A stretch of DNA of 64,000 nt from DATAGF01 sp963813355 (GCA_963813355.1 CAWEYS010000012.1:1-64000), one strand, 5' to 3'; shown: positions 50,768 to 60,470, counted from the stretch's first letter. Notes: generated from the sequence alone by a model not told the origin. Numbers and translations: made by a program.

Positions 50768-52663
50768 ATGGGGGCCTACGAGGACGAGCACCGGAGGAGC
50801 CTGGAGGACCCGGAGGGCTTCTGGCTGGAGGCGGCCGGCGCCATCGACTGGGAGCGGCCGCCCACGCGTGCGCTCGACGACTCGGCGGCGCCGATCTACC
50901 GCTGGTTCCCGGACGGCGTCCTCAACACCTGCCACAACGCGCTCGACCGCCACGCCGACGGGGGGCGCGCGGACCAGGTGGCGCTGATCCACGACTCGCC
51001 GGTCACCGGCGAGGTGCGCGCGTTCACCTACGGCGAGCTGCGCGACCGGGTGGCCCGGGTCGCGGGCGCCATGCGGCGCCTGGGCGTGGGGCCCGGGGAC
51101 ACCGTCGTGATCTACATGCCCATGGTGCCGGAGGCCGTCGAGGCCATGCTCGCCTGCGCCCGCATCGGCGCCGTGCACTCGGTCGTCTTCGGCGGCTTCG
51201 CGCCGCGCGAGCTGGCGGCGCGCATCGACGACGCGCGGCCGGTGCTGCTCGTCACCGCCTCCTGCGGCATCGAGGTGCAGCGGGTGGTCGAGTACATGCC
51301 CCTGCTGAACGCCGCGCTCGAGATCGCCGAGCACCCGCCCGCCCGGTGCATCGTCCTGCAGCGGCCGCAGGGTCCCGCCGAGCTGGCGCCGGGGCGCGAC
51401 CTGGAGTGGGGGGAGGCCCTGGAGGGCGCCGAGCCCGCGGCCTGCGTGCCGGTGGCCGCGACCGATCCGCTCTACGTCATCTACACGTCGGGCTCGACCG
51501 CGTCGCCCAAGGGCGTGGTGCGGGACAACGGCGGCCACGCGGTGGCGCTGCGCTGGTCGATGGAGAACATCTTCGCCACCGGGCCCGGCCAGGCGTTCTG
51601 GGCCGCCTCGGACATCGGCTGGGTCGTCGGCCACTCGTACATCGTCTACGGGCCGCTGCTCGCCGGGTGCACCACGATCCTCTACGAGGGCAAGCCCGTG
51701 GGGACCCCGGACGCCGGGGCGTTCTGGCGCGTCATCGCCCAGCACGGGGTGAACGCCCTCTTCACGGCGCCCACGGCCTTCCGGGCGATCAAGCGGGAGG
51801 ACCCCTCCGGGGAGCTGCTGGCCGGCCACGACATGTCGCGGTTCCGCTACCTGTTCCTGGCGGGCGAGCGCCTGGACCCCGACACCTACCACTGGGCCAG
51901 CGACCTGCTCGGCATCCCGGTGATCGACCACTGGTGGCAGACCGAGACCGGCTGGCCGGTCGCCGCCAACTGCATGGGCCTGGAGCCGCTGCCGGTGAAG
52001 CCGGGGTCGCCGACCAAGCCGGTCCCGGGCTGGGACGTGCGGATCCTCGACGAGTCCGGCCGGGCCGCGCCCGCCGGCGCCGACGGCGCCGTCGTGATGC
52101 GCCTGCCGCTGCCGCCGGGGGCGCTGCCGACCCTCTGGGGCGACGACGCGCGCTACGTCGAGGGGTACCTGTCGGCCTACGACGGCTACTACCTCACCGG
52201 CGACGGCGGCCACTTCGACGAGGACGGCTACCTCTACGTCATGGGGCGCGTCAACGACGTGCTGAACGTGGCCGGGCACCGGCTGTCCACCGGGGCGCTC
52301 GAGGCGGCCCTGGCCGGCCACCCGGACGTCGCCGAGTGCGCGGTCATCGGCGTCGCCGACGAGCTCAAGGGTCAGGTGCCGGTGGGCCTGGTCGTGCTCA
52401 AGGCGGGCGCCGACCGCGACGGGGCGGAGATCCAGGAGGAGCTGGTGCAGATCGTGCGCCGCGAGGTGGGAGCCGTCGCGAGCCTCAAGCGGGTCGAGGT
52501 CGTCGCGCGGCTGCCCAAGACGCGCAGCGGCAAGATCCTGCGCCGGACGATGCGCGACATCGCCGACGGGCGGCCCTACGCCGTGCCGAGCACCATCGAC
52601 GACCCGGTCATCCTGGAGGAGCTGGGGGAGGTCCTGGCGCCGGGGGGAGCCCCTCGGGGCTGA
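50768..52663 (+). CDS. prpE: propionyl-/acetyl-CoA synthetase-like AMP-forming ligase
   Basis: 631 residues, the size of PrpE/Acs. It starts MGAYEDEHRRSLEDPEGFWL, with YRWFPDGVLNTCHNALDRH and HSVVFGGFAPRELAARIDDA typical of PrpE. The P-loop is YVIYTSGSTASPKGVVRDNG, followed by DHWWQTETGWPV, YLTGDGGHFDEDGYLYVMGR and the catalytic Lys in KTRSGKILRRTMRD. It makes propionyl-CoA (or acetyl-CoA) from the acid with ATP. Its leader contains the fold-back element 17 bp upstream. The 3' end overlaps the LuxR gene by 56 nt. Confidence 0.85.
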   Translation: MGAYEDEHRRSLEDPEGFWLEAAGAIDWERPPTRALDDSAAPIYRWFPDGVLNTCHNALDRHADGGRADQVALIHDSPVTGEVRAFTYGELRDRVARVAGAMRRLGVGPGDTVVIYMPMVPEAVEAMLACARIGAVHSVVFGGFAPRELAARIDDARPVLLVTASCGIEVQRVVEYMPLLNAALEIAEHPPARCIVLQRPQGPAELAPGRDLEWGEALEGAEPAACVPVAATDPLYVIYTSGSTASPKGVVRDNGGHAVALRWSMENIFATGPGQAFWAASDIGWVVGHSYIVYGPLLAGCTTILYEGKPVGTPDAGAFWRVIAQHGVNALFTAPTAFRAIKREDPSGELLAGHDMSRFRYLFLAGERLDPDTYHWASDLLGIPVIDHWWQTETGWPVAANCMGLEPLPVKPGSPTKPVPGWDVRILDESGRAAPAGADGAVVMRLPLPPGALPTLWGDDARYVEGYLSAYDGYYLTGDGGHFDEDGYLYVMGRVNDVLNVAGHRLSTGALEAALAGHPDVAECAVIGVADELKGQVPVGLVVLKAGADRDGAEIQEELVQIVRREVGAVASLKRVEVVARLPKTRSGKILRRTMRDIADGRPYAVPSTIDDPVILEELGEVLAPGGAPRG

Positions 52664-53792
52664 CCGGCCCGCCCCGCAGGGGCCGGCCCGTCGCCGCGCG
52701 GCGCTCGTTGTCGCGCAGCCGGGGCTCGTAGTGGGCGAAGAAGACCTTGCCGGTGAGGTCGCGCCGGCTGCGGACGCCGGTCTTCTCGAAGACGCCCTTC
52801 AGGTGCTGCTGGACCGTGTGGGGCGAGACCGACATGCCTTCGGCGATCGCGGTCGTCGACTCCCCCTGGAGCACCAGCCGGGTCACCTCCTGCTCCCGCT
52901 CGGTGAGCCCGTAGGCCGCCATCAGGAGCGGCGCGATGCGCGCCGGGTGGGCCGGCTCGACGATCACCGCGGTCCGGGTCGCGCCGGCCGACACCAGGGA
53001 CGCCCCGTGGAGGACCACCCACCGTCCCGAGGCGGTCAGCACGCGCGCCACGGCCACCTCGCCGGGCGCGGCGCCGTCCGCCGTGCGCCGCGCCTGCCCG
53101 GCGACGGCCACGACGGCGGGCGGCAGGCGGTTGCTCGCCTCCCAGTCGCCGTCCGGCAGCTCGGCGAGCCAGCGCTCCACCCCGGGCGTGAGCGACTCGA
53201 CGCTCCAGTCCTCGCGCAGCACGACCAGCCCCGGCGCGTCCGGCCCCTCGGGGTCGGCGGCCTCGCCGATCAGGAGCGCCCGGCGGGCGCCCTCGGCCAG
53301 GTGGGCCGAGACGTCCCGCAGCAGGCCGAGCTCCTCGTCGTCGAAGGTCCGGCCGCCGACCTCGCGGTAGAGGCCGAGGCAGCCCCAGGCGTCGCCCGGG
53401 CGCGTCCGCAGGGCGACCACCACCTCCTGCTCGGCCCCGTACTCGCGCATCGCGGTGCGGTAGCGGTGGCTGCGCTCCGGCTCGCCGCCGGTCGCCTCGT
53501 GCAGGGTGCTGATGCCCCGGGGCGAGCGGGCGACGTCGGCGATCTTGTTGAAGTCGTCCCCCAGGTACTCCTCGGCGAGCCACTCCGCGGGGATCTCGGG
53601 CAGCCCGTCCTGGTAGTGGCTCGTGACCAGCAGCGAGGCGGGGTCCAGGGTGTAGAAGCAGGCCGTCAGGTGGCAGGGGACGGCGGGCGCCAGGGCCTCG
53701 GCGGCCTCCGTCCAGAAGGTCACCAGGTCGTGGCCCGCCCCGGCCAGATCGGCGATCCGCTCCCGCGCCCGCGTCGTCGCGCTCCGGCTCAC
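52608..53792 (-). CDS. LuxR-family transcriptional regulator with GAF-like sensor
   Basis: 394 residues. The N-terminal part has a GAF-like region (SHRYRTAMREYGAEQEVVVA; AWGCLGLYREVGGRTFDDEE). A LuxR helix-turn-helix lies near residue 300-350: YGLTEREQEVTRLVLQGEST, then IAEGMSVSPHTVQQHLKGVF and RSRRDLTGKVF. The Pro-rich end overlaps prpE on the other strand. The ligand is unknown; control of the adjacent acyl-CoA synthetase gene is possible by position only. Confidence 0.9.
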   Translation of the reverse strand: MSRSATTRARERIADLAGAGHDLVTFWTEAAEALAPAVPCHLTACFYTLDPASLLVTSHYQDGLPEIPAEWLAEEYLGDDFNKIADVARSPRGISTLHEATGGEPERSHRYRTAMREYGAEQEVVVALRTRPGDAWGCLGLYREVGGRTFDDEELGLLRDVSAHLAEGARRALLIGEAADPEGPDAPGLVVLREDWSVESLTPGVERWLAELPDGDWEASNRLPPAVVAVAGQARRTADGAAPGEVAVARVLTASGRWVVLHGASLVSAGATRTAVIVEPAHPARIAPLLMAAYGLTEREQEVTRLVLQGESTTAIAEGMSVSPHTVQQHLKGVFEKTGVRSRRDLTGKVFFAHYEPRLRDNERRAATGRPLRGGPVSPEGLPPAPGPPPAPPG

Positions 53793-53882
53793 CGGGCCAG
53801 CCTATGCCCGGCCCGGCTGGGGCGGGAATACCACTCTTCTGGAATGGACCGGCGCCGCCGGGGCCCCGAGACTGGCGCGGCG

Positions 53883-54239
53883 ATGGGGCAGGGGGCGAAC
53901 ACTCCGGAGGAGCTCGACGCGCTGATGGAGGACGCGGTCGTCCTGCGCAGCGGGGGCTCCGTGGCCGCGTTGTTCGAGGAGGGCGGCCTGCTGGCCGTCG
54001 GCACCGGGGCGCCCCCCGCGCGTGGGGAGCGGCAGATCGCGCGCGCCGCGGCGGCCATCTGGGACGGCCCGGGCACCTACGTCGCCGAGCCGCGGCGGGT
54101 GCTGCAGGCGCGCGACACCGCCCTCGTGGTGGCCGCCCGCGCCCTCCACGTCACCCGCCGCGCCCCCGACGGCCGCTGGCGCCTGGCGGTCTCGCTGGTG
54201 CGCCCGTGCCGACCACACGCCTGGGAGGAGGACTCATGA
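53883..54239 (+). CDS. NTF2-like/DUF4440-type protein
   Basis: 118 residues: MGQGANTPEELDALMEDAVV, VAALFEEGGLLAVGTG, ARGERQIARAAAAIW, ALVVAARALHVTRRAPDGRW and RLAVSLVRPC. This is the SnoaL/NTF2-like cone fold used for small-ligand binding or ketosteroid-type chemistry. ATG 53844 is an alternative start in the same frame. The ATG of the cupin gene overlaps its TGA. Confidence 0.75.
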   Translation: MGQGANTPEELDALMEDAVVLRSGGSVAALFEEGGLLAVGTGAPPARGERQIARAAAAIWDGPGTYVAEPRRVLQARDTALVVAARALHVTRRAPDGRWRLAVSLVRPCRPHAWEEDS

Positions 54240-54670
54240 CCGAGCTGCGCTGGTGGCTGAGCTCGCTCGCCGAGATCAAGCTGACCGCCGCCGACAGCGG
54301 CGGGCGGATGACGATCGTCGACGTCACCGAGCCGCCGGGGGCCGAGGCCCCCCTGCACGTGCACCACCGCGAGGACGAGGCGTTCGTGGTGCTCGAGGGC
54401 CGGGTGACCCTGGAGGTCGGCGGCGCGAGCGTCGTCGCGGGGCCCGGCGACGTGGCCTACGGCCCGCGCGACGTCCCGCACCGCTACGTCGTCGGCCCGG
54501 ACGGCTGCCGGATGCTGTTCGTCTGCACCCCGGGCGGCTTCGAGGGCCTGGTGCGGGACATGAGCGAGCCCGCCCGCGAGCGCGCGCTGCCGCCGCCGCC
54601 CGACGGCGAGCCGGACTACGCGCGCATCGCCGCGGTCGCGGAGGCCTACGGCTGCGAGCTGCTCGGCTGA
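54236..54670 (+). CDS. cupin-domain protein
   Basis: 144 residues. Cupin motif 1: PLHVHHREDEAFVVLEGRVT (metal ligands H..H.....E); motif 2: DVPHRYVVGPDGCRMLFV. A helical C-terminus ends AYGCELLG. Quercetinase/antibiotic-synthesis-like single-domain cupin; substrate unknown. Coupled to the NTF2-like gene by ATGA overlap. The 3' end overlaps the convergent MMPL gene by 25 nt. Confidence 0.9.
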   Translation: MTELRWWLSSLAEIKLTAADSGGRMTIVDVTEPPGAEAPLHVHHREDEAFVVLEGRVTLEVGGASVVAGPGDVAYGPRDVPHRYVVGPDGCRMLFVCTPGGFEGLVRDMSEPARERALPPPPDGEPDYARIAAVAEAYGCELLG

Positions 54671-56838
54671 GGCGGCGCCGGCGGCGGGCGCTCCGCCTCG
54701 TCGGCGCGCGCGGCCTCCTTCGCCAGCCGCGAGGGCCACCAGACCTTGTCCCCGACCTCCATGACGAGGGCGGGCACCAGGATCGACCGGACCAGGAGGG
54801 TGTCGAGGAGGATCCCGAACGCCACCAGGAAGCCGATCTCGGTGAGCCCGACGAGCGGGAGCACGCCGAGCACCGCGAAGGTGCCGGCGAGGACCAGGCC
54901 GGCCGAGGTGATCACGGCGCCGGTGACGGCGAGCCCGCGGATCATCCCCTCGTGGGTGCCGTGGCGGGCCGCCTCCTCGCGCACCCGGGCCATCAGGAAG
55001 ATGTTGTAGTCGACGCCGACGGCGACCAGGAAGATGAAGCCGAACAGCGGCAGCGAGGCGTCCTCGCCGGGGAAGTCGAAGATCCAGTCGAAGACCAGCG
55101 CGCTGACGCCCAGCGCCGCGAGGAACGAGAGGATCACCGTCGCGATCAGCAGCAGCGGCGCCACGATCGCCCGCAGCAGCAGGCCGATGATGACCAGGAT
55201 CACCACGAGGACGATCGGCGGTATGACCTTGAGGTCGCGCTCGGACGCCACCCGCAGGTCGTACTCGATGGCAGTCGGCCCCCCCACGAGGGTGTCCGGG
55301 CCGCCGGCGGCCTTCGCGGTGTCGCGCAGCCCCGGGATCAGGTCGAAGGCCTGCGTGCTGTAGGGGTCGGGATCGAGCGTCACCGCGAGGCGGGTCCCGG
55401 GCGGGCCCGCGTCGATCGGGGCGACCGCGCTCACCCCCACGGCCCCCTGCAGCGCCGCCACCACGGCGGGCACGCGCGCGGCGTCGGGGACGATGACGTC
55501 TGTCGGGGCGCTGGAGCCGGCGGGGAAGCTCTCAGCAAGCAGCTCCTGGCCCTGGACCGCCTCGACGTCGCCGCGGAAGCTGTTCGACGAGGTGAGGTTG
55601 GTGTCGAAGGTCACCAGCCCGAAGGCCATCACGACGAGCGCGACGATGCTGGCGATCCAGACCGGGCGCGGGTTGCGGCCGATTCGGTCGCCCAGGCGCC
55701 GGAAGCGGCCCCGCTCCTCGGGCACGACGGCGCCGCCGGGCTCGAAGCGGGGGATGAAGGGCCAGAAGGCGCGCCGGCCGCAGATGACCAGCAGCGCCGG
55801 GAGGACCGTCAGCATCGCGACCAGCGCGACCGCGACCCCGATCGCCGCCACCGGGCCCAGGCCGGCCGTGCCGTTGACCTCGGCGAGGGTGAGCACCAGG
55901 AGGGCGCAGATGTTGGTGGCGCCGGAGGCGAGGATGGCGGGCCCGGCGCGCCGGAGGGCGATGCGCATGGCCTTGTGCTTGTCCTCGTTGCGGCGCAGCT
56001 CCTCGCGGTAGCGCGAGGTGAGCAGCAGGGCGTAGTCGGTCCCCACGCCGAAGACCAGCACGAGCAGGATCCCCGCGGTCTGGCCGTTGATCACCACTCC
56101 GGCCTCGGCCAGCCCGTAGCCGATCGCCCGCACCGTGACCTCGGCGAAGATCACCGACAGCACCGGCAGGAACCAGAAGATCGGGCTGCGGTAGATCAGC
56201 ACCAGCAGCACGACCACGATCAGGAGGGTCGCCAGCAGCAGGGTCGAGTTGATGTCGCTGAACACCTCGATGGCATCGGCGGAGTAGCCCGCGCCGCCTG
56301 TGACCTCGACCTGGAGACCCTCGGGCGCGTCGTGTACGCGCTCGCGGATGTCCTTGACCGCGTCCACGAGCGCGTCGGAATCGCCCTCCTCGATGAACAG
56401 CGGCGTGATCAGCAGCGCGGCCTGGCCGTTCTCCGAGAAGATCGGCGGGCCGGTGGCCACGGCGCCGATCGGGCGGTCAGCGTTGAGAGACAGCCGATCC
56501 CGGGCGATCGCGGCGCGGTCGGCGGCCGTGAGGCCGCCCTCCCGCGAGTAGACCGTGACCGCGTCGACCTGCTCGCCGTCGCCGGCGTCGAACTGCTCGA
56601 CCTGCTCGAGGACCTTGCTCGACTCGGCGTCGCCGGGGAGGTAGCTCGACGACTCGTTCGTCTGCGCGTCCTCGAACTTGCTGCCCGGGTTGGCCGCGAT
56701 CACGAGGATCACCACCCAGGCGGCGAGGACGATCCACTTCCCCACCCGGCCCGCGGGGAGGGCGCCCACTCTCCTCAGGCGCTCCAGCACGCCGGGGTGT
56801 CTATCACGCCCCGCCCCGCCCCGTCGCTCGTCCGCCAT
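54646..56838 (-). CDS. MMPL family RND transporter
   Basis: 730 residues, 12 predicted helices in two halves with large external loops after TM1 and TM7. Family signatures are GKWIVLAAWVVILVIAANPG, GVGTDYALLLTSRYREEL (the G-x-x-x-D-Y motif of half 1), and FIFLVAVGVDYNIFLMARVR in half 2, each with the proton-relay DY pair. It exports lipids or hydrophobic drugs across the inner membrane. Divergent from the large ATPase-BTAD regulator with 121 bp between, which may control it. Confidence 0.95.
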   Translation of the reverse strand: MADERRGGAGRDRHPGVLERLRRVGALPAGRVGKWIVLAAWVVILVIAANPGSKFEDAQTNESSSYLPGDAESSKVLEQVEQFDAGDGEQVDAVTVYSREGGLTAADRAAIARDRLSLNADRPIGAVATGPPIFSENGQAALLITPLFIEEGDSDALVDAVKDIRERVHDAPEGLQVEVTGGAGYSADAIEVFSDINSTLLLATLLIVVVLLVLIYRSPIFWFLPVLSVIFAEVTVRAIGYGLAEAGVVINGQTAGILLVLVFGVGTDYALLLTSRYREELRRNEDKHKAMRIALRRAGPAILASGATNICALLVLTLAEVNGTAGLGPVAAIGVAVALVAMLTVLPALLVICGRRAFWPFIPRFEPGGAVVPEERGRFRRLGDRIGRNPRPVWIASIVALVVMAFGLVTFDTNLTSSNSFRGDVEAVQGQELLAESFPAGSSAPTDVIVPDAARVPAVVAALQGAVGVSAVAPIDAGPPGTRLAVTLDPDPYSTQAFDLIPGLRDTAKAAGGPDTLVGGPTAIEYDLRVASERDLKVIPPIVLVVILVIIGLLLRAIVAPLLLIATVILSFLAALGVSALVFDWIFDFPGEDASLPLFGFIFLVAVGVDYNIFLMARVREEAARHGTHEGMIRGLAVTGAVITSAGLVLAGTFAVLGVLPLVGLTEIGFLVAFGILLDTLLVRSILVPALVMEVGDKVWWPSRLAKEAARADEAERPPPAPPQPSSSQP

Positions 56839-56959
56839 CCGTGTGCCCTTTGCGCTGCCGTGGCCGGCCCGTTCCCCACCTACGACCGGCGCCGCGGCCG
56901 GAACTCATCGCGCCCCGGTGGGATGATGGGCCCACGAGCGACCCGGTGCGCGAGAAGCC

Positions 56960-59900
56960 ATGACCACCACACCCGGCGGGGCCGGGGCCGCGGGCTCAAC
57001 GCCCGGGGTTCTGCGCACCCGCCTCCTGCCCCCGCGGCTGCCCCCCCACAGCGTGGCGCGGCCCGAGCTGGTGGCGCGCGTGCACCTCGGCCTGGAGGGC
57101 CGCCTGACGGCGCTCGTGGCGGGGGCCGGTTACGGCAAGACCACGCTGCTCGTCCAGGCCCTGGAGTCGTCGCCGATGCCGTCGGTGTGGCTCTCCTGCG
57201 ACCCGCGCCTGCGCACCCCCGAGATGCTCGTCGCCCACGTCGCGGCCGGCGTGGCGGAGTCGTTCCCGGGCGTCGCCTCGGCCCTGCCGCCGGGCGGGGC
57301 GCCCGAGCACCAGATCGCCGCCCTGGCGAACGAGCTGCTCGAGACGATCCCCGACGACTTCGTCCTGGCGCTCGACGACGTGCACGCGCTCGGGGAGGGG
57401 CCGGTGCTCGAGGCCCTGGGCCTGCTCGCGTCGGACCTCCCCCCGAACGTCCACCTGGCCATGACCAGCCGCCGCGACCTGGCGATCCCGGCCCCGCGGG
57501 TCACCGCGGCCGGCGCCGCCGTGGTGGGCGAGGACATGCTGGCCTTCAGCTTCCAGGAGGCCACCGAGCTGCTGGAGGACGCGCCCGGCCGCCCGGGCGA
57601 GGCCGAGATCGGGGAGCTGCACCAGCGCACCGAGGGCTGGGTGGCGGGCCTTCTGCTGGCCACCCGCTCCAGCGCCGGCACCGGCCCGCCCCAGGAGGTC
57701 GTCACGATCGGCCCCCACTTCGACTACCTCGCCGAGGAGGTGCTCGCGGGCCTGCCGCCCGACCTGCAGCGCTTCCTGCTCGACACCTCGGTGCTCGAGC
57801 GCTTCACGCCGGCGCTGGCGGCGGCGGTGTCCGAGCGCGCCGACGCCGCGGAGCTGATCCGCAGCCTCGTGGCCGCGCACCTGTTCATCGTCCAGGCCCA
57901 GGGCGACTGGTTCCGCTACCACCACCTCTTCCAGGCGTTCCTCCGCCGGCGCCTGTCCGAGCGCGAGCCCGACCGCTTGCCCGTGCTGCACGCGCGCGCC
58001 GCCGACGCCTGGGAGGCGGCCGGCGACTACCAGGAGGCGGTGCGGCACCAGCTCGAGGCCGGGGACCCGGACGCCGCCGTGCGGGCGCTCGAGCAGGTGG
58101 CCGAGGCGATGGTGCCGACGCCCGAGCGCCAGACGCTCGCCGGCTGGCTGCAGCGCATCCCGCCCGAGACCTGGCGGGCGCGCCCGCGCATCCAGCTGGC
58201 CCACGCGCTCCTCACGTACCTCGCCGGCGACCCCGCCGCCGCCTTCGAGGGCTGGGACGAGGCCATCGGCCGGCTCGTGGCGGCGGGCGAGGCGGAGCGG
58301 GCCGCGGCCGCCCTCTACCGGGCCCAGCTCGCCGCCCTCACGGTGGGGGTGAGCCCGGCGGTGCGCGTGGCGACCGCCGAGCGGCACCTCGAGGGGGTCG
58401 CGAGCGCCGGGCCGGCGGCCGGGCTCGTGCGCATGATCGTGGCCGTGGCCCACGCCGTCGGGTGTCAGCGCCCCGAGGCCGAGGCCCTGATGGATGAGGT
58501 GCTCGCCTCGGCCGGCCGGCGCGAGCTGGCGCTGCTGGCGCCCTGCGCCGAGATGGTGCGCGGCTACTACTTCGACTACCCCGAGGGGCGCCTCTCCCAG
58601 GCGACGGCGCGGATCGGCGACGGCCTCGCGCGGATCGAGCCGATCGAGGTCGAGGAGTCCTTCATGATGCAGGCCTTCGGCCGCGGCAACCGCGCGCTCA
58701 TGCTCGCCGACACCGGCCGCTACCGCGCCTGCCTGGACGAGGCGCAGGCCGTGCTCGACCTGTCGGCGTCGCTCGGGATGGCGGCCGCGCCCGGGCTGCT
58801 GATCCTGTGGTGGCGCCTGCTCTCGTACGCCGGGACGGACGACTGGGACGCGGTCACGGCGCTCGAGCCCGAGGCCCGGCGGGCAATCGCCGCCGGCCCC
58901 GGGACCAACGTGGTCTACCGCCTCGCCGCCCAGCTCGCGCGCGGTGCCGCCGCCCGCGGCGAGGGCGACCTCGCCGTGGCCCGCGTGCAGGCCGCCCGGA
59001 CGGCGGCGCGCGAGTACGGCGACTCCTACGAGATCCCGGCCGTGCTGGGGGAGGCCTCCCTGGCCGCGTCGGCCGCGGGGGCGACCGACCTCGCGCGCGA
59101 GGTCGCCGAGGAGGCGTTCGCGCAGGCCTCCCGGTACGGCTTCGGCTGGTACCGGGCCCGCGCGGCGCTGCTGTCGGCGAGCGCCCACGCCGGCCTCCCG
59201 CTGGGGGACGAGCGGCTCGCCGAGGCGCTCGGCCTCGACGACCCGGCCGCGACGGAGGCCCTCTGGAGCCGCCGCGAGCGCCCCCGCGCCGCCGCCCTGC
59301 TCGCCCGGGCGCTCGAGGCCGGGATCGCGGGCGGGGCGCCGGCGGCGCGGATCGCGGCCGGCTGCGGCCGCGAGGTGCTGCACGAGTGCGTGGCCCGGCT
59401 GGCCGGGCAGCCGGCGGCGCGGGCCGCGGTCGCCGCCGCCATCGGGGAGGAGACCGACGTCGACCCCGAGACCCTGCGCGCGCTGCTCGCCGACGGCGAC
59501 CCCGACGTGACGGCGGCGGCCGAGCGCGCGCGGGGGCTGCTCGAGCGCCGCCCGCGCCCGCCGATCCGGATCGAGACGTTCGGCGGCCTCCGCCTCCACC
59601 GCGCCGGGGCGCGGGTCCCCGACTCGGCCTTCGGCCGCGCCAAGGCCCGCGCGCTCCTGGGCGCGCTCGCCTGCGCCGGCCCCCGCGGCCTGCACCGCGA
59701 CCGCCTGCTCGACCATCTCTGGCACGAGCTGCCGACGGACCGCGGCTCGCGGGCCCTCGACACCACCCTGCACGAGCTGCGCCGAACGCTCGACCCGCTG
59801 GCGGCGCCTCGCTCGGGCGCGTCGCCGATCGTCCGCGAGGGCGACGTCTACCGGCTGGTCCTGGGCGAGCGCGACTCGTGGGACGCCGGCGACTTCGAGC

Positions 59901-60307
59901 GCCTCGCCGCCGCCGACCCGGGGGCGGCCGGCCAGGGCGCCCTCGACCGGATGCTCGCCGCCGAGGCCCTCTGGCGGGGCGAGTTCCTGCCCGACTTCCC
60001 CTACGAGCCCTGGTGCGAGGACACCCGCAGGTCGCTCGAGCGCCGCCGCGTCGAGCTCCTGGAGCGGCTCGCCGAGTCGCTCCTGGAGATGGGCCGGCCC
60101 GCGGCCGCCATCGAGCGCTACCGCCAGCTCGTGGACGCCGACCCCGAGCGCGAGGGCTGGCACCGCGCGCTGATGCGGGCCTACGCCCAGGCGGGCGAGC
60201 GGGCCCTGGCCCTGCGCCAGTTCCACGCCTGCCGGGCCCTGCTGCGCGGCCGCCTGGGGATCGAGCCCAGCCGCGAGACGCGGGAGCTCTACTCCTCGCT
60301 GCTCTAG
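56960..60307 (+). CDS. MalT-like ATPase regulator with C-terminal BTAD domain
   Basis: 1115 residues. The N-terminus RTRLLPPRLPPHSVARPELV and Walker A VAGAGYGKTTLLVQALE, with Walker B DFVLALDDVHALG, mark a MalT/STAND ATPase. HHLFQAFLRRRL and long TPR-like repeats follow to about residue 860. RPPIRIETFGGLRLHRAG begins a SARP-type segment with an OmpR-like winged helix and bacterial activator (BTAD) repeats ending in RGRLGIEPSRETRELYSSLL. No LuxR HTH is seen, so DNA binding would come from the SARP-like part. The stop TAG is part of a CTAG at the edge of a fold-back element. Confidence 0.9.
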   Translation: MTTTPGGAGAAGSTPGVLRTRLLPPRLPPHSVARPELVARVHLGLEGRLTALVAGAGYGKTTLLVQALESSPMPSVWLSCDPRLRTPEMLVAHVAAGVAESFPGVASALPPGGAPEHQIAALANELLETIPDDFVLALDDVHALGEGPVLEALGLLASDLPPNVHLAMTSRRDLAIPAPRVTAAGAAVVGEDMLAFSFQEATELLEDAPGRPGEAEIGELHQRTEGWVAGLLLATRSSAGTGPPQEVVTIGPHFDYLAEEVLAGLPPDLQRFLLDTSVLERFTPALAAAVSERADAAELIRSLVAAHLFIVQAQGDWFRYHHLFQAFLRRRLSEREPDRLPVLHARAADAWEAAGDYQEAVRHQLEAGDPDAAVRALEQVAEAMVPTPERQTLAGWLQRIPPETWRARPRIQLAHALLTYLAGDPAAAFEGWDEAIGRLVAAGEAERAAAALYRAQLAALTVGVSPAVRVATAERHLEGVASAGPAAGLVRMIVAVAHAVGCQRPEAEALMDEVLASAGRRELALLAPCAEMVRGYYFDYPEGRLSQATARIGDGLARIEPIEVEESFMMQAFGRGNRALMLADTGRYRACLDEAQAVLDLSASLGMAAAPGLLILWWRLLSYAGTDDWDAVTALEPEARRAIAAGPGTNVVYRLAAQLARGAAARGEGDLAVARVQAARTAAREYGDSYEIPAVLGEASLAASAAGATDLAREVAEEAFAQASRYGFGWYRARAALLSASAHAGLPLGDERLAEALGLDDPAATEALWSRRERPRAAALLARALEAGIAGGAPAARIAAGCGREVLHECVARLAGQPAARAAVAAAIGEETDVDPETLRALLADGDPDVTAAAERARGLLERRPRPPIRIETFGGLRLHRAGARVPDSAFGRAKARALLGALACAGPRGLHRDRLLDHLWHELPTDRGSRALDTTLHELRRTLDPLAAPRSGASPIVREGDVYRLVLGERDSWDAGDFERLAAADPGAAGQGALDRMLAAEALWRGEFLPDFPYEPWCEDTRRSLERRRVELLERLAESLLEMGRPAAAIERYRQLVDADPEREGWHRALMRAYAQAGERALALRQFHACRALLRGRLGIEPSRETRELYSSLL

Positions 60308-60470
60308 GAGACTGTCAAAGAACCAAGGTCGTGCAGATGCCGAGCGAAAACCGAGGCATTCGGATGGACGCGGCCCACGCCGATGCCAGGAGGCATCGGC
60401 GTTGACGCGGACGCCGAAGGGCGAAGGTTTGCAGCCGGCAGGTGTGCGACCGACTTCTTTGACAGGCTCC
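60307..60470 (+). mobile_element. 164-bp fold-back element with terminal inverted repeats (MITE-like), copy 2
   Basis: Begins GGAGACTGTCAAAGAA and ends TTCTTTGACAGGCTCC. It shares most of its interior with copy 1, including the centre hairpin GCCGATGCC/GGCATCGGC. CTAG is present at both borders (60304-60307 and 60470-60473), consistent with a 4-bp target duplication. The left CTAG supplies the stop of the regulator gene and the right one, read on the minus strand, the stop of the SDR gene. Confidence 0.8.

Noticed and set aside
54022..58497. 1491-codon plus-strand open frame
   Set aside because: Runs through cupin, MMPL (antisense) and regulator genes in the wrong frame; no recognisable domain.
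56996..60226. 1076-codon antisense open frame
   Set aside because: Exact antisense shadow of the ATPase-BTAD gene, low-complexity composition and no domain motifs.
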